64,000 nucleotides of DNA from Faeciplasma sp900553675 (GCA_958428235.1 CAUAFG010000002.1:1-64000); one strand, 5' to 3'; shown: positions 1-8,141, counted from the first letter of the stretch. Notes: a model not told the origin generated them from the letters alone. Translations and numbers: made by a program.

Positions 1-220
1 CGGCTATCACCGATTCAGGATTTTCCCGCCGAGTGCGGTGCAAAAGCTGCTTTAGCTTGATATCCGCAGAGCCTGTTACAGTGCAGGTGTTTATTATAAT
101 GATGTCTGCAAGCTTGGGGTCGGGGGCAGGAAAGTGTCCTTTGGCAGACATAAGCTCTTGCAGGCAGTCGGTTTCATATTGATTTACCTTGCAGCCGAAG
201 GTGTAGTAGTATACAGTCAC
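1..220 (-). CDS. mtaB: tRNA threonylcarbamoyladenosine methylthiotransferase MtaB-like, N-terminal part (cut by window edge)
   Basis: Only the first 73 codons are in the window. The minus-strand translation begins VTVYYYTFGCKVNQYETDCL and continues to NTCTVTGSAD. This is the N-terminal UPF0004 domain of MiaB/MtaB radical SAM methylthiotransferases, with the FGCKVNQ and NTCTVT cysteines that bind the auxiliary [4Fe-4S] cluster. Members of the family methylthiolate adenosine 37 of tRNA. A GTG start at 218-220 is chosen because AAAGGCG lies about 8 bases upstream. The FGCKVNQYE form favours MtaB over MiaB. The radical SAM Cys motif and TRAM domain lie outside the window, so the exact subfamily is an inference. 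Confidence 0.85.
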   Translation of the reverse strand, partial: MTVYYYTFGCKVNQYETDCLQELMSAKGHFPAPDPKLADIIIINTCTVTGSADIKLKQLLHRTRRENPESVIA

Positions 221-251
221 TTGTGTTTCGCCTTTCTGTTTATTTGACGAT

Positions 252-280
252 ATTATACCACAACTTATCCGATATGTAAA
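252..280 (-). promoter_or_regulatory. SigA-type promoter for the mtaB-like gene
   Basis: On the minus strand TTTACA (275-280) and TATAAT (252-257) are separated by 17 bases. The -10 box ends about 30 bases before the GTG start. This is a near-consensus housekeeping promoter, divergent from the promoter of the HPr-like gene. Confidence 0.65.
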
Positions 281-322
281 TCATAACGATAAAAAATCCC
301 CAAAATTCGGCAAAAACACGAC

Positions 323-350
323 TTGACATAATCTTTTAATCTGTTATACT
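323..350 (+). promoter_or_regulatory. SigA-type promoter for the HPr-like gene
   Basis: TTGACA (323-328), a 16-base spacer, then TATACT (345-350). It is the only good promoter in the short divergent region and sits about 90 bases before the start codon. Confidence 0.65.
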
Positions 351-438
351 GTAATTAACCTGATAATATGCAGGTGCGGAAGACGCTTTGATTTTATCTG
401 AACATGCTTCCGTTTTACTGTGAAAGGATGGAATATCA

Positions 439-669
439 ATGACTAAATTAAACCTTAAACTCGAAACCATCAATGACGTCAAGGAGTTTGTAAATGCTGT
501 AACCATGTGCGACTATGACGTTGACCTCGTTTCCGGCAGATATTCTATTGACGCTAAGTCCATCATGGGTATATTCAGCCTCGATCTTTCAAGACCGGTT
601 GAGCTTCAGGCTCATGTTGACAATTGCGACGATCTTATTGCAAAGATTGACAGATTTATCGTAAAATAA
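439..669 (+). CDS. HPr-family phosphocarrier-like protein lacking the active-site histidine
   Basis: A 76-residue protein. AKSIMGIFSLDL (about residues 39-50) matches the HPr signature around regulatory Ser46 (KSIMGVMSL in classic HPr); here the equivalent is Ser41. The segment that in HPr carries the phospho-accepting His15 (TGIHARPA) reads ETINDVKEF, with no histidine. It therefore cannot relay phosphate from Enzyme I in the usual way, but could still be seen by HPr kinase, as Bacillus Crh is. An AAAGGATGG ribosome site lies about 9 bases before the ATG. The gene is monocistronic, between its own promoter and a hairpin at 714-739. The HPr fold is well supported; a Crh-like regulatory role is inference. 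Confidence 0.8.
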   Translation: MTKLNLKLETINDVKEFVNAVTMCDYDVDLVSGRYSIDAKSIMGIFSLDLSRPVELQAHVDNCDDLIAKIDRFIVK

Positions 670-713
670 TCTCAGGCGATTACAATTTGATGGCATAACA
701 AAAATGACTGCGC

Positions 714-745
714 GGCGCTTCGGTTTGTATCGGAGCGCCTTTGCA
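714..745 (+). terminator. Probable terminator of the HPr-like gene
   Basis: Nine-base stem GGCGCTTCG (714-722) with CGGAGCGCC (731-739), one G-U pair, an 8-base loop, then a short TTTGCATT tract. The stem is strong but the T-run is weak. Confidence 0.45.
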
Positions 746-870
746 TTATGTCCGTCGAAAAGCCTGATATCAACATCTGACGGCTTTTGTGTTGTTCATT
801 TTTATGATAATATTCGGTATAATTATGTTGTTCCGATAAGGAAAAATAATATTTAAGGAGAATATCAAAA

Positions 871-1227
871 ATGAACACAGATAAGGTTTATGCACAGTCG
901 ATAGCCAACGAATATTCAAAGAAGAGCACCTCCAAGGTGGTGGCTCTTAAAAAGCTTGATAATAAAGTTAAGCGTCCGGCAAATATTTTTGCATACACCT
1001 TCGGAATAGTTTCAGCGCTTATTCTGGGCACTGGAATGTGCCTTTCCATGAAGGTAATCGGAAACGGAAGCACGGCGTTCACAGTCATTGGAATCATCAT
1101 CGGAGTAATTGGAATAGTCGGCGTAAGCATTAACTATCCGCTTTTTAAAAAGATACTCAGCAGCCGCAAAGAGCAGTACGCCGGAGATATTATCCGCCTT
1201 GCGGAAGAAATAAGCGGCGAGGAATAA
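871..1227 (+). CDS. Small membrane protein of unknown function (two transmembrane segments)
   Basis: A 118-residue protein that I do not recognise as a named family. A charged N-terminal 35 residues is followed by two hydrophobic segments at about 39-61 and 69-91, then a basic/acidic C-terminal tail. This implies a hairpin membrane topology with both ends on the same side. The ribosome site AAGGAG lies about 9 bases before the ATG. It is followed after 27 bases by a TetR-family gene and then another membrane protein, so the three may form a small regulated membrane cluster (inference). Confidence 0.7.
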   Translation: MNTDKVYAQSIANEYSKKSTSKVVALKKLDNKVKRPANIFAYTFGIVSALILGTGMCLSMKVIGNGSTAFTVIGIIIGVIGIVGVSINYPLFKKILSSRKEQYAGDIIRLAEEISGEE

Positions 1228-1254
1228 TTATCGTTGTAAAGGAGGCAAGAGCGA

Positions 1255-1914
1255 TTGAACAAATCTCAAAGTAAGTATCTGAATACTGCACAGAAAATGG
1301 ACGAAGCGTTCATATCTTTGCTTGGGCATAAGGATTTTGAATATATAACCGTAAAGGATATATGCTCAGCCGCGGGAGTCAACCGCTCCACCTTTTATCT
1401 TCATTATGAAAATATAGGGGATATGCTTGATGAGGTCAGCGAGTATATATCGAACAAGTTCTTTTCTCGTTTCGATGAAAGTCTGAACGCGTCGGTTTTA
1501 AACGTTGAAACCTGCCGGCTTGAAGAACTTGTTTTCATGCGGCAGGATGTTCTCGTTCCATATCTGAATTTTATAAAGGAAAACCGTGCGCTGTTTAAGA
1601 TATGCATAAAGCATCCGCAGGTGGTTGGCACCAATGTTATTTTCGAGACGATGTTCAGCAGGGCTCTTTCACCGATAATGCGCCGCTTCCGCTATAAAGA
1701 AGAATACCACAGATATTTTGCATCATTCTATCTCAGCGGAATGACAGCGATAGTTTTTGAATGGCTCAGGGCGGACTGCCGTGAGCCGGTTGAAGAGATT
1801 GCCGAGATCATGAAAAAATGTGCCTTGCCGGACGGCAACGGAATACTTTCTATGAAAAAGGCGGCTGATCTGTTTGAGGACGGAAACAAAGAAGACATCA
1901 GAAATAAAAAGTAA
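1255..1914 (+). CDS. TetR/AcrR family transcriptional regulator
   Basis: A 219-residue protein with an N-terminal TetR helix-turn-helix at about residues 31-51 (ITVKDICSAAGVNRSTFY), preceded by the usual helix 1 (DEAFISLLGHKDFEY). The C-terminal two thirds is an unclassified helical ligand/dimer domain. The start is a TTG, supported by GGAGG 8-9 bases upstream. The last 41 bases overlap the downstream membrane-protein gene, so the two are translationally linked. TetR proteins usually repress adjacent genes; its targets are probably the flanking membrane proteins (inference). No operator palindrome was identified with confidence. Confidence 0.9.
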   Translation: MNKSQSKYLNTAQKMDEAFISLLGHKDFEYITVKDICSAAGVNRSTFYLHYENIGDMLDEVSEYISNKFFSRFDESLNASVLNVETCRLEELVFMRQDVLVPYLNFIKENRALFKICIKHPQVVGTNVIFETMFSRALSPIMRRFRYKEEYHRYFASFYLSGMTAIVFEWLRADCREPVEEIAEIMKKCALPDGNGILSMKKAADLFEDGNKEDIRNKK

Positions 1915-2563
1915 AGCAAAAAACTGTATTGATTTATATAAAAAGGATTCCGCTTTCCGCGCAGAATTCGGGCTGTATGCGGGGCTTATAACCTCATTTG
2001 CGTATGCAGCCTTTCTTGCTGTGTGCGGATTTTTGCACGACTCGACATGGCTTGGGGCACTTGCCTTTTATCATTTATCTTTGGTGGCAATTCGTTTTGT
2101 ACTTACCGGGGGACTTCGTAAATCAAACCGGCTCGGAGCGTGGAAGGCGAGCCTATATTGTGGAGCAATGCTTATTCTGCTGACGTCAGCGCTTTATGGT
2201 ATAGGCGTGCAGACTATAAGATACGGCAGAACAGCAAGCTATCCCTACTATATTATTTATGGAGTGGCGGCATATACGTTTTATAAGGTCGTTTCCTCGG
2301 TGCGAAGCTTGATAATATATAGAAGGTTTAAAAATCCAATCTATTCCGCAAGCATGATTCTTAATCTTTCTGCGGCGATGGTATCGCTGTATCTGTTGCA
2401 GTCCGCTTTGATATCAGCTTTCGGAGATGATGAAAGCTTCCAACAGATGATGGGCATTATTCTTGGTGAGTTCATCGGAGTTATGATAGCCGTCGAATCC
2501 GTTTACTTGATTGTTATGGCTGTTAAAAATATCCGTATCATTAAGAAAAACAATACGGATTGA
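1874..2563 (+). CDS. Polytopic membrane protein of unknown function
   Basis: About 229 residues with roughly six hydrophobic segments (near residues 32-52, 58-76, 90-110, 124-140, 158-180 and 193-215) and short basic loops; the C-terminus ends in basic residues. I do not recognise the family. The likely start is a TTG at 1874, inside the end of the TetR gene in another frame; upstream AAAAAGG is a weak ribosome site, so the start is uncertain and coupled translation is plausible. Position next to a TetR regulator suggests a regulated transporter-like or stress membrane protein, but nothing in the sequence proves this. A perfect inverted repeat ATCCGTAT/ATACGGAT lies at its extreme 3' end (about 2531-2560). 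Confidence 0.7.
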   Translation: MRTETKKTSEIKSKAKNCIDLYKKDSAFRAEFGLYAGLITSFAYAAFLAVCGFLHDSTWLGALAFYHLSLVAIRFVLTGGLRKSNRLGAWKASLYCGAMLILLTSALYGIGVQTIRYGRTASYPYYIIYGVAAYTFYKVVSSVRSLIIYRRFKNPIYSASMILNLSAAMVSLYLLQSALISAFGDDESFQQMMGIILGEFIGVMIAVESVYLIVMAVKNIRIIKKNNTD

Positions 2564-2618
2564 GCGAATAATTTTTAATTTAATATGTATTGCCGTTAAT
2601 GGTACGGCATAAAATTTT

Positions 2619-2653
2619 ACTGACCGGACTTGTTTAAGCGGTCAGTATTTTTT
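2619..2653 (+). terminator. Intrinsic terminator (or attenuator) just before the dacF-like gene
   Basis: Perfect 8-base stem ACTGACCG (2619-2626) with CGGTCAGT (2639-2646), followed by ATTTTTTA. It ends 16 bases before the chosen start of the next gene, leaving no room for a promoter between them. It may end the TetR-operon transcript, act as a leader attenuator, or both. Confidence 0.7.
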
Positions 2654-2668
2654 ATGACGGTGATGTAT

Positions 2669-3838
2669 ATGAAAAAATTTTTGCGATTTATAAACGCCTT
2701 TGTCGCGCTGACGGTTGCTTTAGGCGGGCTGAGCATCAACACTTTTGCCGACGGCGAGGATATCCCTGCAAACGCAGAGGCTGATTCGGTGATTCCTTAC
2801 TCCTACGTTCTGATGGAAGGCTCAACCGGAACGCTTTTGTATGCCGACAATGGCAGTGCGCAGTTCAAGGCTTCTCACTCTGCAAAGTTGATGACTCTTC
2901 TGCTTGTCTGCGAAGCGATGGACAGGGGAGAATTATCACATGATAGTATTATAACAGTTTCAAAGCACGCAAACTCTATGCAGGGCTCGCAGATATGGCT
3001 GGATGTCGGGGAGAAGATACCGATTACCGAGCTTATAACGGCGATAACCGTCGGCAATGCCAATGACGCCTGCGTTGCACTTGCGGAAGCTGTCGGAGGC
3101 ACCGAGGAAGCCTTTGTTGATATGATGAACAAGCGTGCCGACGAGCTGGGAATGCCTGAGACATATTACGCCGATTCAACCGGAATTTCGGATGAGAGCA
3201 TAACCTCAGCCTGCGATATAGCGGTGCTTGCCTCTGCTTTGTCAAAATACGATTGGCTTACACCCGACTTTACTACATGGATGACAACCGTCCGCGGCGG
3301 AAAGGCTGAGCTTGTCTCTCAGAACAGGCTTGTACGCTCTTTCCCCGGAATTACCGGCATGAAAGCCTATTATCACCGCGACTGTGGAAACTGCCTTATA
3401 GCTTCGGCAAAGCGCGGCGAGCTGACCATGATATGCGTAATTCTCGGAGATCCCGATGAGTTCGAGCGTTTCAAAACTGCAAAGGAAAAGATGACAATAG
3501 GCTTTTCTGCGTATTCAATATATGTCCCGAAAAGAAAGGATATATTTTTAGAGCCTGCCGGTGTCAGCGGCGGAGCTGCGCAGTCGGTCGAAACCGAAGT
3601 CCGCGATCTCGGCAGATTTATAATAAGAACCGGCAAGGATAAGGATATCGAGATAAAAACCGAGTATGATGAAAACATAGAAGCTCCCATAGAAGCAGGG
3701 CAGAGGGTGGGCAGAGTGGTTTATACTCTCGACGACACCGAACTGTATGCAGTGGATATAGTTGCAAAATCCGGTGTAAAGAAAATGAATGTGTTTTATG
3801 CGCTTGCAAAGATACTTAAAAGCATTTTTGTGGAATAA
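2669..3838 (+). CDS. DacF/PBP5-like peptidase S11 homologue with degenerate active site (probable pseudoenzyme)
   Basis: About 389 residues from the ATG at 2669: a signal peptide (about 1-27), the S11 carboxypeptidase domain (about 40-265) and a PBP5-like C-terminal beta domain ending in an amphipathic anchor-like helix. Family members trim the terminal D-Ala from peptidoglycan stem peptides outside the membrane. The overall fold signature is clear (for example ANDACVALAEAVGG and NCLIASAKR). However, the SxxK motif reads HSAK (70-73), SxN reads NAN (130-132) and KTG reads KAY (232-234), so the nucleophile serine and two other key positions are gone. Upstream in-frame starts fall inside the terminator hairpin, so 2669 (GGTGA 5-6 bases upstream) is preferred. 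Catalysis is unlikely; a binding or scaffold role is inference. Confidence 0.85.
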   Translation: MKKFLRFINAFVALTVALGGLSINTFADGEDIPANAEADSVIPYSYVLMEGSTGTLLYADNGSAQFKASHSAKLMTLLLVCEAMDRGELSHDSIITVSKHANSMQGSQIWLDVGEKIPITELITAITVGNANDACVALAEAVGGTEEAFVDMMNKRADELGMPETYYADSTGISDESITSACDIAVLASALSKYDWLTPDFTTWMTTVRGGKAELVSQNRLVRSFPGITGMKAYYHRDCGNCLIASAKRGELTMICVILGDPDEFERFKTAKEKMTIGFSAYSIYVPKRKDIFLEPAGVSGGAAQSVETEVRDLGRFIIRTGKDKDIEIKTEYDENIEAPIEAGQRVGRVVYTLDDTELYAVDIVAKSGVKKMNVFYALAKILKSIFVE

Positions 3839-3956
3839 TGTCTGAAATCCGCACCTTTGGTCTTGACTTAACGGAATGTAAAATGTATAATAAAAGCGTT
3901 CTTTTGGACGTTCACAAAAAATTCGCATATCAACCTAATATTTTTCATAAATTTCC

Positions 3957-3985
3957 TTGCAAATCTCCCTGAATTGTGCTACAAT
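3957..3985 (+). promoter_or_regulatory. SigA-type promoter for pgi
   Basis: TTGCAA (3957-3962), a 17-base spacer and TACAAT (3980-3985), about 34 bases before the pgi start. Confidence 0.7.
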
Positions 3986-4019
3986 ATAGATAAATCTAAA
4001 AGAGAGGACTTGACATCTT

Positions 4020-5354
4020 ATGTCTGTAAAATTAGTAACCAAATACGCCGACAAATTTGTTGCCCCGCATGAGCTTGAAGCCGTAAAGGCTCAGGTATCC
4101 TTGGCACATAACACTTTGGTTTCAAAATCTGGTTTGGGAAACGATTTTCTGGGCTGGGTAGATCTTCCCGTTGATTACGATAAGGAGGAGTTTGCAAGAA
4201 TAAAGGGTGCCGCTGAAAGAATCAAGGAAAAAGCCGATATACTTATCGTTATCGGTATAGGTGGTTCTTATCTCGGAGCAAGAGCGGCTATTGAGCTTTT
4301 GCGCAGTCCGTATTACAATAATCTTAAAAAAGACACTCCAGATATCTACTTCGTAGGAAATAACATCAGCTCAACCTATCTCAACGAAATTCTTTCGATA
4401 TGCGAGGGCAAGGATATCTGCGTAAACGTTATATCCAAGTCCGGCACAACCACCGAGCCTGCACTTGCCTTCAGAATCTTCAAAAAGCTTGTTGAGGATA
4501 AGTACGGCAAGGAAGAGGCAAAGACAAGAATATTCGCCACCACCGATAAGGCAAGGGGAACTCTTAAAGAGCTTTCCGACGCCGAGGGATACGAAACCTT
4601 CGTCATCGCTGATGATGTGGGCGGAAGATATTCCGTTCTCACCGCTGTAGGACTTCTGCCCATAGCAGTTGCAGGATGCGATATCGATAAGATAATGGAA
4701 GGCGCACAGGCAGCAAGAGAGGCATATTCCAAGGACGATATGAACGACTGCTACAAGTATGCCGCAATGCGCAACATCCTTTACAGAAAGGGCAAGTCGG
4801 TTGAAATGCTTGTTTCCTACGAGCCTGCCTTTGCCATGATGAATGAATGGTTCAAGCAGCTCTACGGAGAAAGTGAGGGCAAGGACCATAAGGGCATCTT
4901 CCCGGCAAGCGCAATATTCTCGACCGACCTTCACTCCATGGGTCAGTTTATTCAGGACGGTTCAAGGGTAATGTTTGAAACCGTTGTTGATATCAAAAGC
5001 CCCAAGCAGGATATGTTCCTGGAGGATGACAAGGAAAATCTTGACGGTCTGAATTTCCTAACCAATCAGAACATGTCGGTTGTAAACCGCAAGGCTATGG
5101 AGGGAACCATCCTTGCTCATACCGAGGGCGGAGTTCCGAATTTAGTTATCGAGGTTGATAAGCTTGATGAATATAACTTCGGCGAGATGGTTTACTTCTT
5201 TGAAAGAGCATGCGCTATTTCAGGATATATGCTGGGAGTTAACCCCTTCAACCAGCCCGGTGTTGAAAGCTATAAAAAGAATATGTTTGCCCTTTTGGGC
5301 AAGCCGGGATACGAATCCCAGAAGGCTGAGCTTGAGGCTAAGCTCGGTTATTGA
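4020..5354 (+). CDS. pgi: Glucose-6-phosphate isomerase
   Basis: A 444-residue cytoplasmic enzyme interconverting glucose 6-phosphate and fructose 6-phosphate in glycolysis. Diagnostic motifs are GIGGSYLGARAA (about 79-90), SKSGTTTEPA (about 139-148, sugar-phosphate binding), DVGGRYSVLTAVGL (PROSITE signature 1) and GVNPFNQPGVE near the C-terminus. The length is normal for the short bacterial (Bacillus-type) form. An AGAGGA site precedes the ATG at a somewhat long distance. It has its own promoter at 3957. A weak hairpin without a clear T-run follows the stop codon, and the next gene begins about 100 bases downstream. Confidence 0.97.
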   Translation: MSVKLVTKYADKFVAPHELEAVKAQVSLAHNTLVSKSGLGNDFLGWVDLPVDYDKEEFARIKGAAERIKEKADILIVIGIGGSYLGARAAIELLRSPYYNNLKKDTPDIYFVGNNISSTYLNEILSICEGKDICVNVISKSGTTTEPALAFRIFKKLVEDKYGKEEAKTRIFATTDKARGTLKELSDAEGYETFVIADDVGGRYSVLTAVGLLPIAVAGCDIDKIMEGAQAAREAYSKDDMNDCYKYAAMRNILYRKGKSVEMLVSYEPAFAMMNEWFKQLYGESEGKDHKGIFPASAIFSTDLHSMGQFIQDGSRVMFETVVDIKSPKQDMFLEDDKENLDGLNFLTNQNMSVVNRKAMEGTILAHTEGGVPNLVIEVDKLDEYNFGEMVYFFERACAISGYMLGVNPFNQPGVESYKKNMFALLGKPGYESQKAELEAKLGY

Positions 5355-5455
5355 TAATCGGCTCCAAAGACCCTGCGCAGCAGCTTGAATGTGCTGCTCA
5401 CATGGGTTTGGAATAAAGAAGAATATGGCCCGCAGGGCGGAAACGGAGTATTGTT

Positions 5456-5860
5456 ATGATTAAGTTAATAACAGGTAAAAAGGGTTCTGGAAAAACTAAG
5501 ATTCTGGTCGATATGATCAAGCACGCCGCTGAAAACACAAACGGCAACGTTGTCTGCATCGAAAAGAGCATGCAGCTTACCTACGACATTCCTTACAGCG
5601 TTCGTTTGGTAGACGTTGACGGCTACAAGATCGACAGCTATGATAAGTTCTATGGCTTTATCGCCGGAACCGTTGCTTCCAACTATGATATCAAGGAAGT
5701 ATTCGTCGATGGTATACTTAAAATCGGCGGCAGAAACTATGATGAATTGGCTGACCTTTTGGATAAGGTAAACGCTATCACCAAGGATATTGAGGTTGTA
5801 TTCACCGTATCCGAGGATAACGAAAATCTTCCCGAAGGCGTCAAGAAATACATGGCTTAA
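5456..5860 (+). CDS. Small P-loop protein of unknown function
   Basis: A 134-residue protein beginning with a Walker A motif GKKGSGKT (about residues 7-14), so it probably binds a nucleoside triphosphate. A hydrophobic strand ending in VFVDGIL (about 80-88) could serve as Walker B. No HTH, membrane segment or other recognised domain is visible. The ribosome site CGGAG is 9-10 bases before the ATG. It lies between pgi and the yceD-rpmF operon, with a strong separate promoter after it, so it probably belongs to the pgi transcript or stands alone. Small stand-alone P-loop proteins of this size recur in Clostridia, but I cannot assign a function. Confidence 0.75.
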   Translation: MIKLITGKKGSGKTKILVDMIKHAAENTNGNVVCIEKSMQLTYDIPYSVRLVDVDGYKIDSYDKFYGFIAGTVASNYDIKEVFVDGILKIGGRNYDELADLLDKVNAITKDIEVVFTVSEDNENLPEGVKKYMA

Positions 5861-5911
5861 TGCTTTTTGCTAATATCTTTTGTAGATTCTTAAAAAAGTC
5901 TTCCAAAGATA

Positions 5912-5940
5912 TTGACAATTCGGTTTAGTTAAAGTATAAT
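5912..5940 (+). promoter_or_regulatory. Perfect-consensus SigA promoter for yceD-rpmF
   Basis: TTGACA (5912-5917), exactly 17 bases, TATAAT (5935-5940). The start codon follows 25 bases after the -10 box. Confidence 0.9.
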
Positions 5941-5965
5941 ACTATGTGATATTCTGAGGTGGAAC

Positions 5966-6424
5966 GTGTTACTGAAACTGAAACAGCTGTTCGATAGGGA
6001 CGGCGATAAGAAAGATTTATATCTGGATATTCCTTTAGAGGAATTGGGAATATACTCAGGCTTCGGAACATTTGTAACGCCGATATCGCTAAGGGGTAAG
6101 ATTGAAAACCGCGCGGGAGTTGTTACAATGCAGTATAACTCGCTGTTTACAATCCGCCACCTGTGCGACAGATGTCTTAACGAATTTGATCGCGAGTATA
6201 GTATGGACTTTGAACATATCCTTATCAGAACTGTATGCTATGATGAGGATGAATATGTTCAGTGCCCCGATGATACTCTTGATGTGAATGAGTTGGCAAT
6301 TTCAGATTTGCTGCTTTCACTTCCGTCCAAAATTCTCTGCAAAGAAGACTGCAAGGGCTTGTGCCCTGTATGCGGTAAAAATCTTAACACAGGTGACTGC
6401 GGATGCAAAAAGGACGAGCAGTAA
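5966..6424 (+). CDS. yceD: YceD/DUF177 family protein
   Basis: A 152-residue DUF177 protein. Family features are a central C-x2-C (HLCDRCLNEF, about 68-77) and a C-terminal Cys-rich tail CKEDCKGLCPVCGKN...CGCKKDE. YceD is generally encoded directly upstream of rpmF; in plants and bacteria the family is linked to 23S rRNA accumulation. The start is GTG at 5966, with GAGGTGG only 3-4 bases upstream, a tight but usable spacing. It is 38 bases upstream of rpmF and shares the promoter at 5912. The Cys-rich tail probably binds a metal (inference). Confidence 0.9.
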   Translation: MLLKLKQLFDRDGDKKDLYLDIPLEELGIYSGFGTFVTPISLRGKIENRAGVVTMQYNSLFTIRHLCDRCLNEFDREYSMDFEHILIRTVCYDEDEYVQCPDDTLDVNELAISDLLLSLPSKILCKEDCKGLCPVCGKNLNTGDCGCKKDEQ

Positions 6425-6462
6425 ATTCAAATGATTAATTCGGGTAGAGGAGGTGCTGAAAA

Positions 6463-6651
6463 ATGGCAGTACCGAAGAGAAAAGTCTCCAAGGCAAGAAG
6501 AGATAAGAGACGTTCAAACGTTTGGAAGCTTGACGCCCCGGCTCTTTCAAGATGCACTAATTGCGGAGCTTTAACTTCCCCTCATAAGGTTTGCAGCAAT
6601 TGCGGCTACTACAAGGGTGTTGAGGTTATCAAGATCAAGAAAGAAGCTTAG
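6463..6651 (+). CDS. rpmF: 50S ribosomal protein L32
   Basis: A 62-residue protein, normal length. The basic N-terminus MAVPKRKVSKARRDKRRSN is the L32 signature. CTNCG (about 32-36) and CSNCG (about 45-49) form the zinc ribbon, so this is the zinc-binding (C+) form. AGGAGGTG precedes the ATG by about 8 bases. It is co-transcribed with yceD and ends in a strong terminator at 6661-6695. Confidence 0.98.
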   Translation: MAVPKRKVSKARRDKRRSNVWKLDAPALSRCTNCGALTSPHKVCSNCGYYKGVEVIKIKKEA

Positions 6652-6660
6652 TCTTCTTCA

Positions 6661-6695
6661 AAATCAGAGAAGGAGCAATCCTTCTCTGATTTTTT
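6661..6695 (+). terminator. Terminator of yceD-rpmF
   Basis: Perfect 14-base stem (6661-6674 with 6679-6692), GCAA tetraloop, followed by a T-run. Confidence 0.95.
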
Positions 6696-6787
6696 AGGTC
6701 TTGATTATCAGTTATTTAAAGATTAAATATTAGCAGTATAACTGTTTAAAGATATTATTAATGTATTAGAGTAAGGAGGACGTTATA

Positions 6788-8119
6788 ATGGCGTTACCGA
6801 TTGTTGCAGTGGTCGGCAGACCGAACGTTGGAAAGTCCACACTTTTCAATAAGCTTATAGGCAAGCGTCTTTCCATTGTTGAGGACACTCCCGGAGTTAC
6901 AAGGGACCGCATATATGCCAAATGCGAATGGCAGGGTCACGAATTTATGCTTGTTGATACCGGCGGAATAGAGCCGATGTCCAACGATACCATACTTGTT
7001 CAGATGCGCCGTCAGGCGGAGATAGCAATAGATAAGGCAGAGGTAATAATACTTGTAACCGATATCAGAAGCGGAGTGACAGCTAATGATTATGAGGTTG
7101 CCTCAATGCTTCAAAAATCAGGAAAGCCCATAGTTTTGTGCGTAAATAAATGCGACAGACTGGGAGAGCCTGAACCTGAATTTTATGAGTTTTACAATCT
7201 CGGTCTTGGCGACCCGGTTGAGGTGTCAAGCGTTCATGGCTACGGCACCGGCGACCTTTTGGACAGGGTTTTGGAGTATCTCCCCAAGGAAGCTGCCGAG
7301 GACGATTCCGATTATATCAGAGTTGCGGTTATAGGCAAGCCCAACGTTGGCAAGTCCTCAATAATCAACTGTATCTCCGGCGAGGAAAGAGCTATTGTTT
7401 CTGACATAGCCGGAACCACCCGTGATTCGACTGATACCAGCATTGAAAACGAATATGGCAAATTTACCTTTATAGATACCGCCGGTATACGGAAAAAATC
7501 CAAGGTATATGAAAATATTGAGCATTACAGCGTTCTGCGCTCCTATATGGCTGTGGACGAGGCTCAGGTTGCGGTTATAGTTATCGATGCATCCGTCGGC
7601 TTTACCGAGCAGGACTCCAAGGTCGCGGGCTATGCTCACGAGCAGGGAAAGGGCTGTATTGTAGCCGTTAACAAATGGGATGTCGTTGATAAGGACAGCG
7701 ACACTATGCGCAAATTCACCGAGGAGCTTAAAACCAAGCTCGGATTTATGGATTATGTGCCGTTTGTGTTCATATCAGCAAAAACCGGTCAGAGAATCAA
7801 TAAGCTTTTCGAGCTTATAAATCTTGTGCATATGAACAACTGTATGAGAATATCTACCGGCAAGCTGAACGATATTTTAGCGTATGCAACATCAAGGGTT
7901 CAGCCGCCGTCGGACAAGGGCAAGCGTCTGAAAATCTATTATATGACTCAGCCCTCAACCAGCCCGCCGACGTTTGTGGTCTTCGTAAACTCAATTGATT
8001 TGTTCCATTTCTCTTACCGCAGATATCTTGAAAATCAGATAAGAGATACCTTCGGTGGCTTAGAGGGAACTCCTGTGCGCTTTATCGCAAGGGAAAGGGA
8101 CAACAAGGATACAAAATAA
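6788..8119 (+). CDS. der: Ribosome biogenesis GTPase Der (EngA)
   Basis: A 443-residue double-GTPase needed for 50S subunit maturation. The first G domain has GRPNVGKST (about 10-18), DTPGVTRD, DTGGIEP and NKCD; the second has GKPNVGKSS (about 183-191), DTAGIRKK and NKWD. A C-terminal KH-like domain (about 350-443, KLNDILAYATSR...) contacts rRNA. The order and length are typical. An AAGGAGG site lies 8 bases before the ATG. It heads the der-plsY-gpsA cluster, with plsY starting 22 bases after the stop. Confidence 0.97.
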   Translation: MALPIVAVVGRPNVGKSTLFNKLIGKRLSIVEDTPGVTRDRIYAKCEWQGHEFMLVDTGGIEPMSNDTILVQMRRQAEIAIDKAEVIILVTDIRSGVTANDYEVASMLQKSGKPIVLCVNKCDRLGEPEPEFYEFYNLGLGDPVEVSSVHGYGTGDLLDRVLEYLPKEAAEDDSDYIRVAVIGKPNVGKSSIINCISGEERAIVSDIAGTTRDSTDTSIENEYGKFTFIDTAGIRKKSKVYENIEHYSVLRSYMAVDEAQVAVIVIDASVGFTEQDSKVAGYAHEQGKGCIVAVNKWDVVDKDSDTMRKFTEELKTKLGFMDYVPFVFISAKTGQRINKLFELINLVHMNNCMRISTGKLNDILAYATSRVQPPSDKGKRLKIYYMTQPSTSPPTFVVFVNSIDLFHFSYRRYLENQIRDTFGGLEGTPVRFIARERDNKDTK

Positions 8120-8141
8120 TTTCAGAAATCAGGATTATTTT

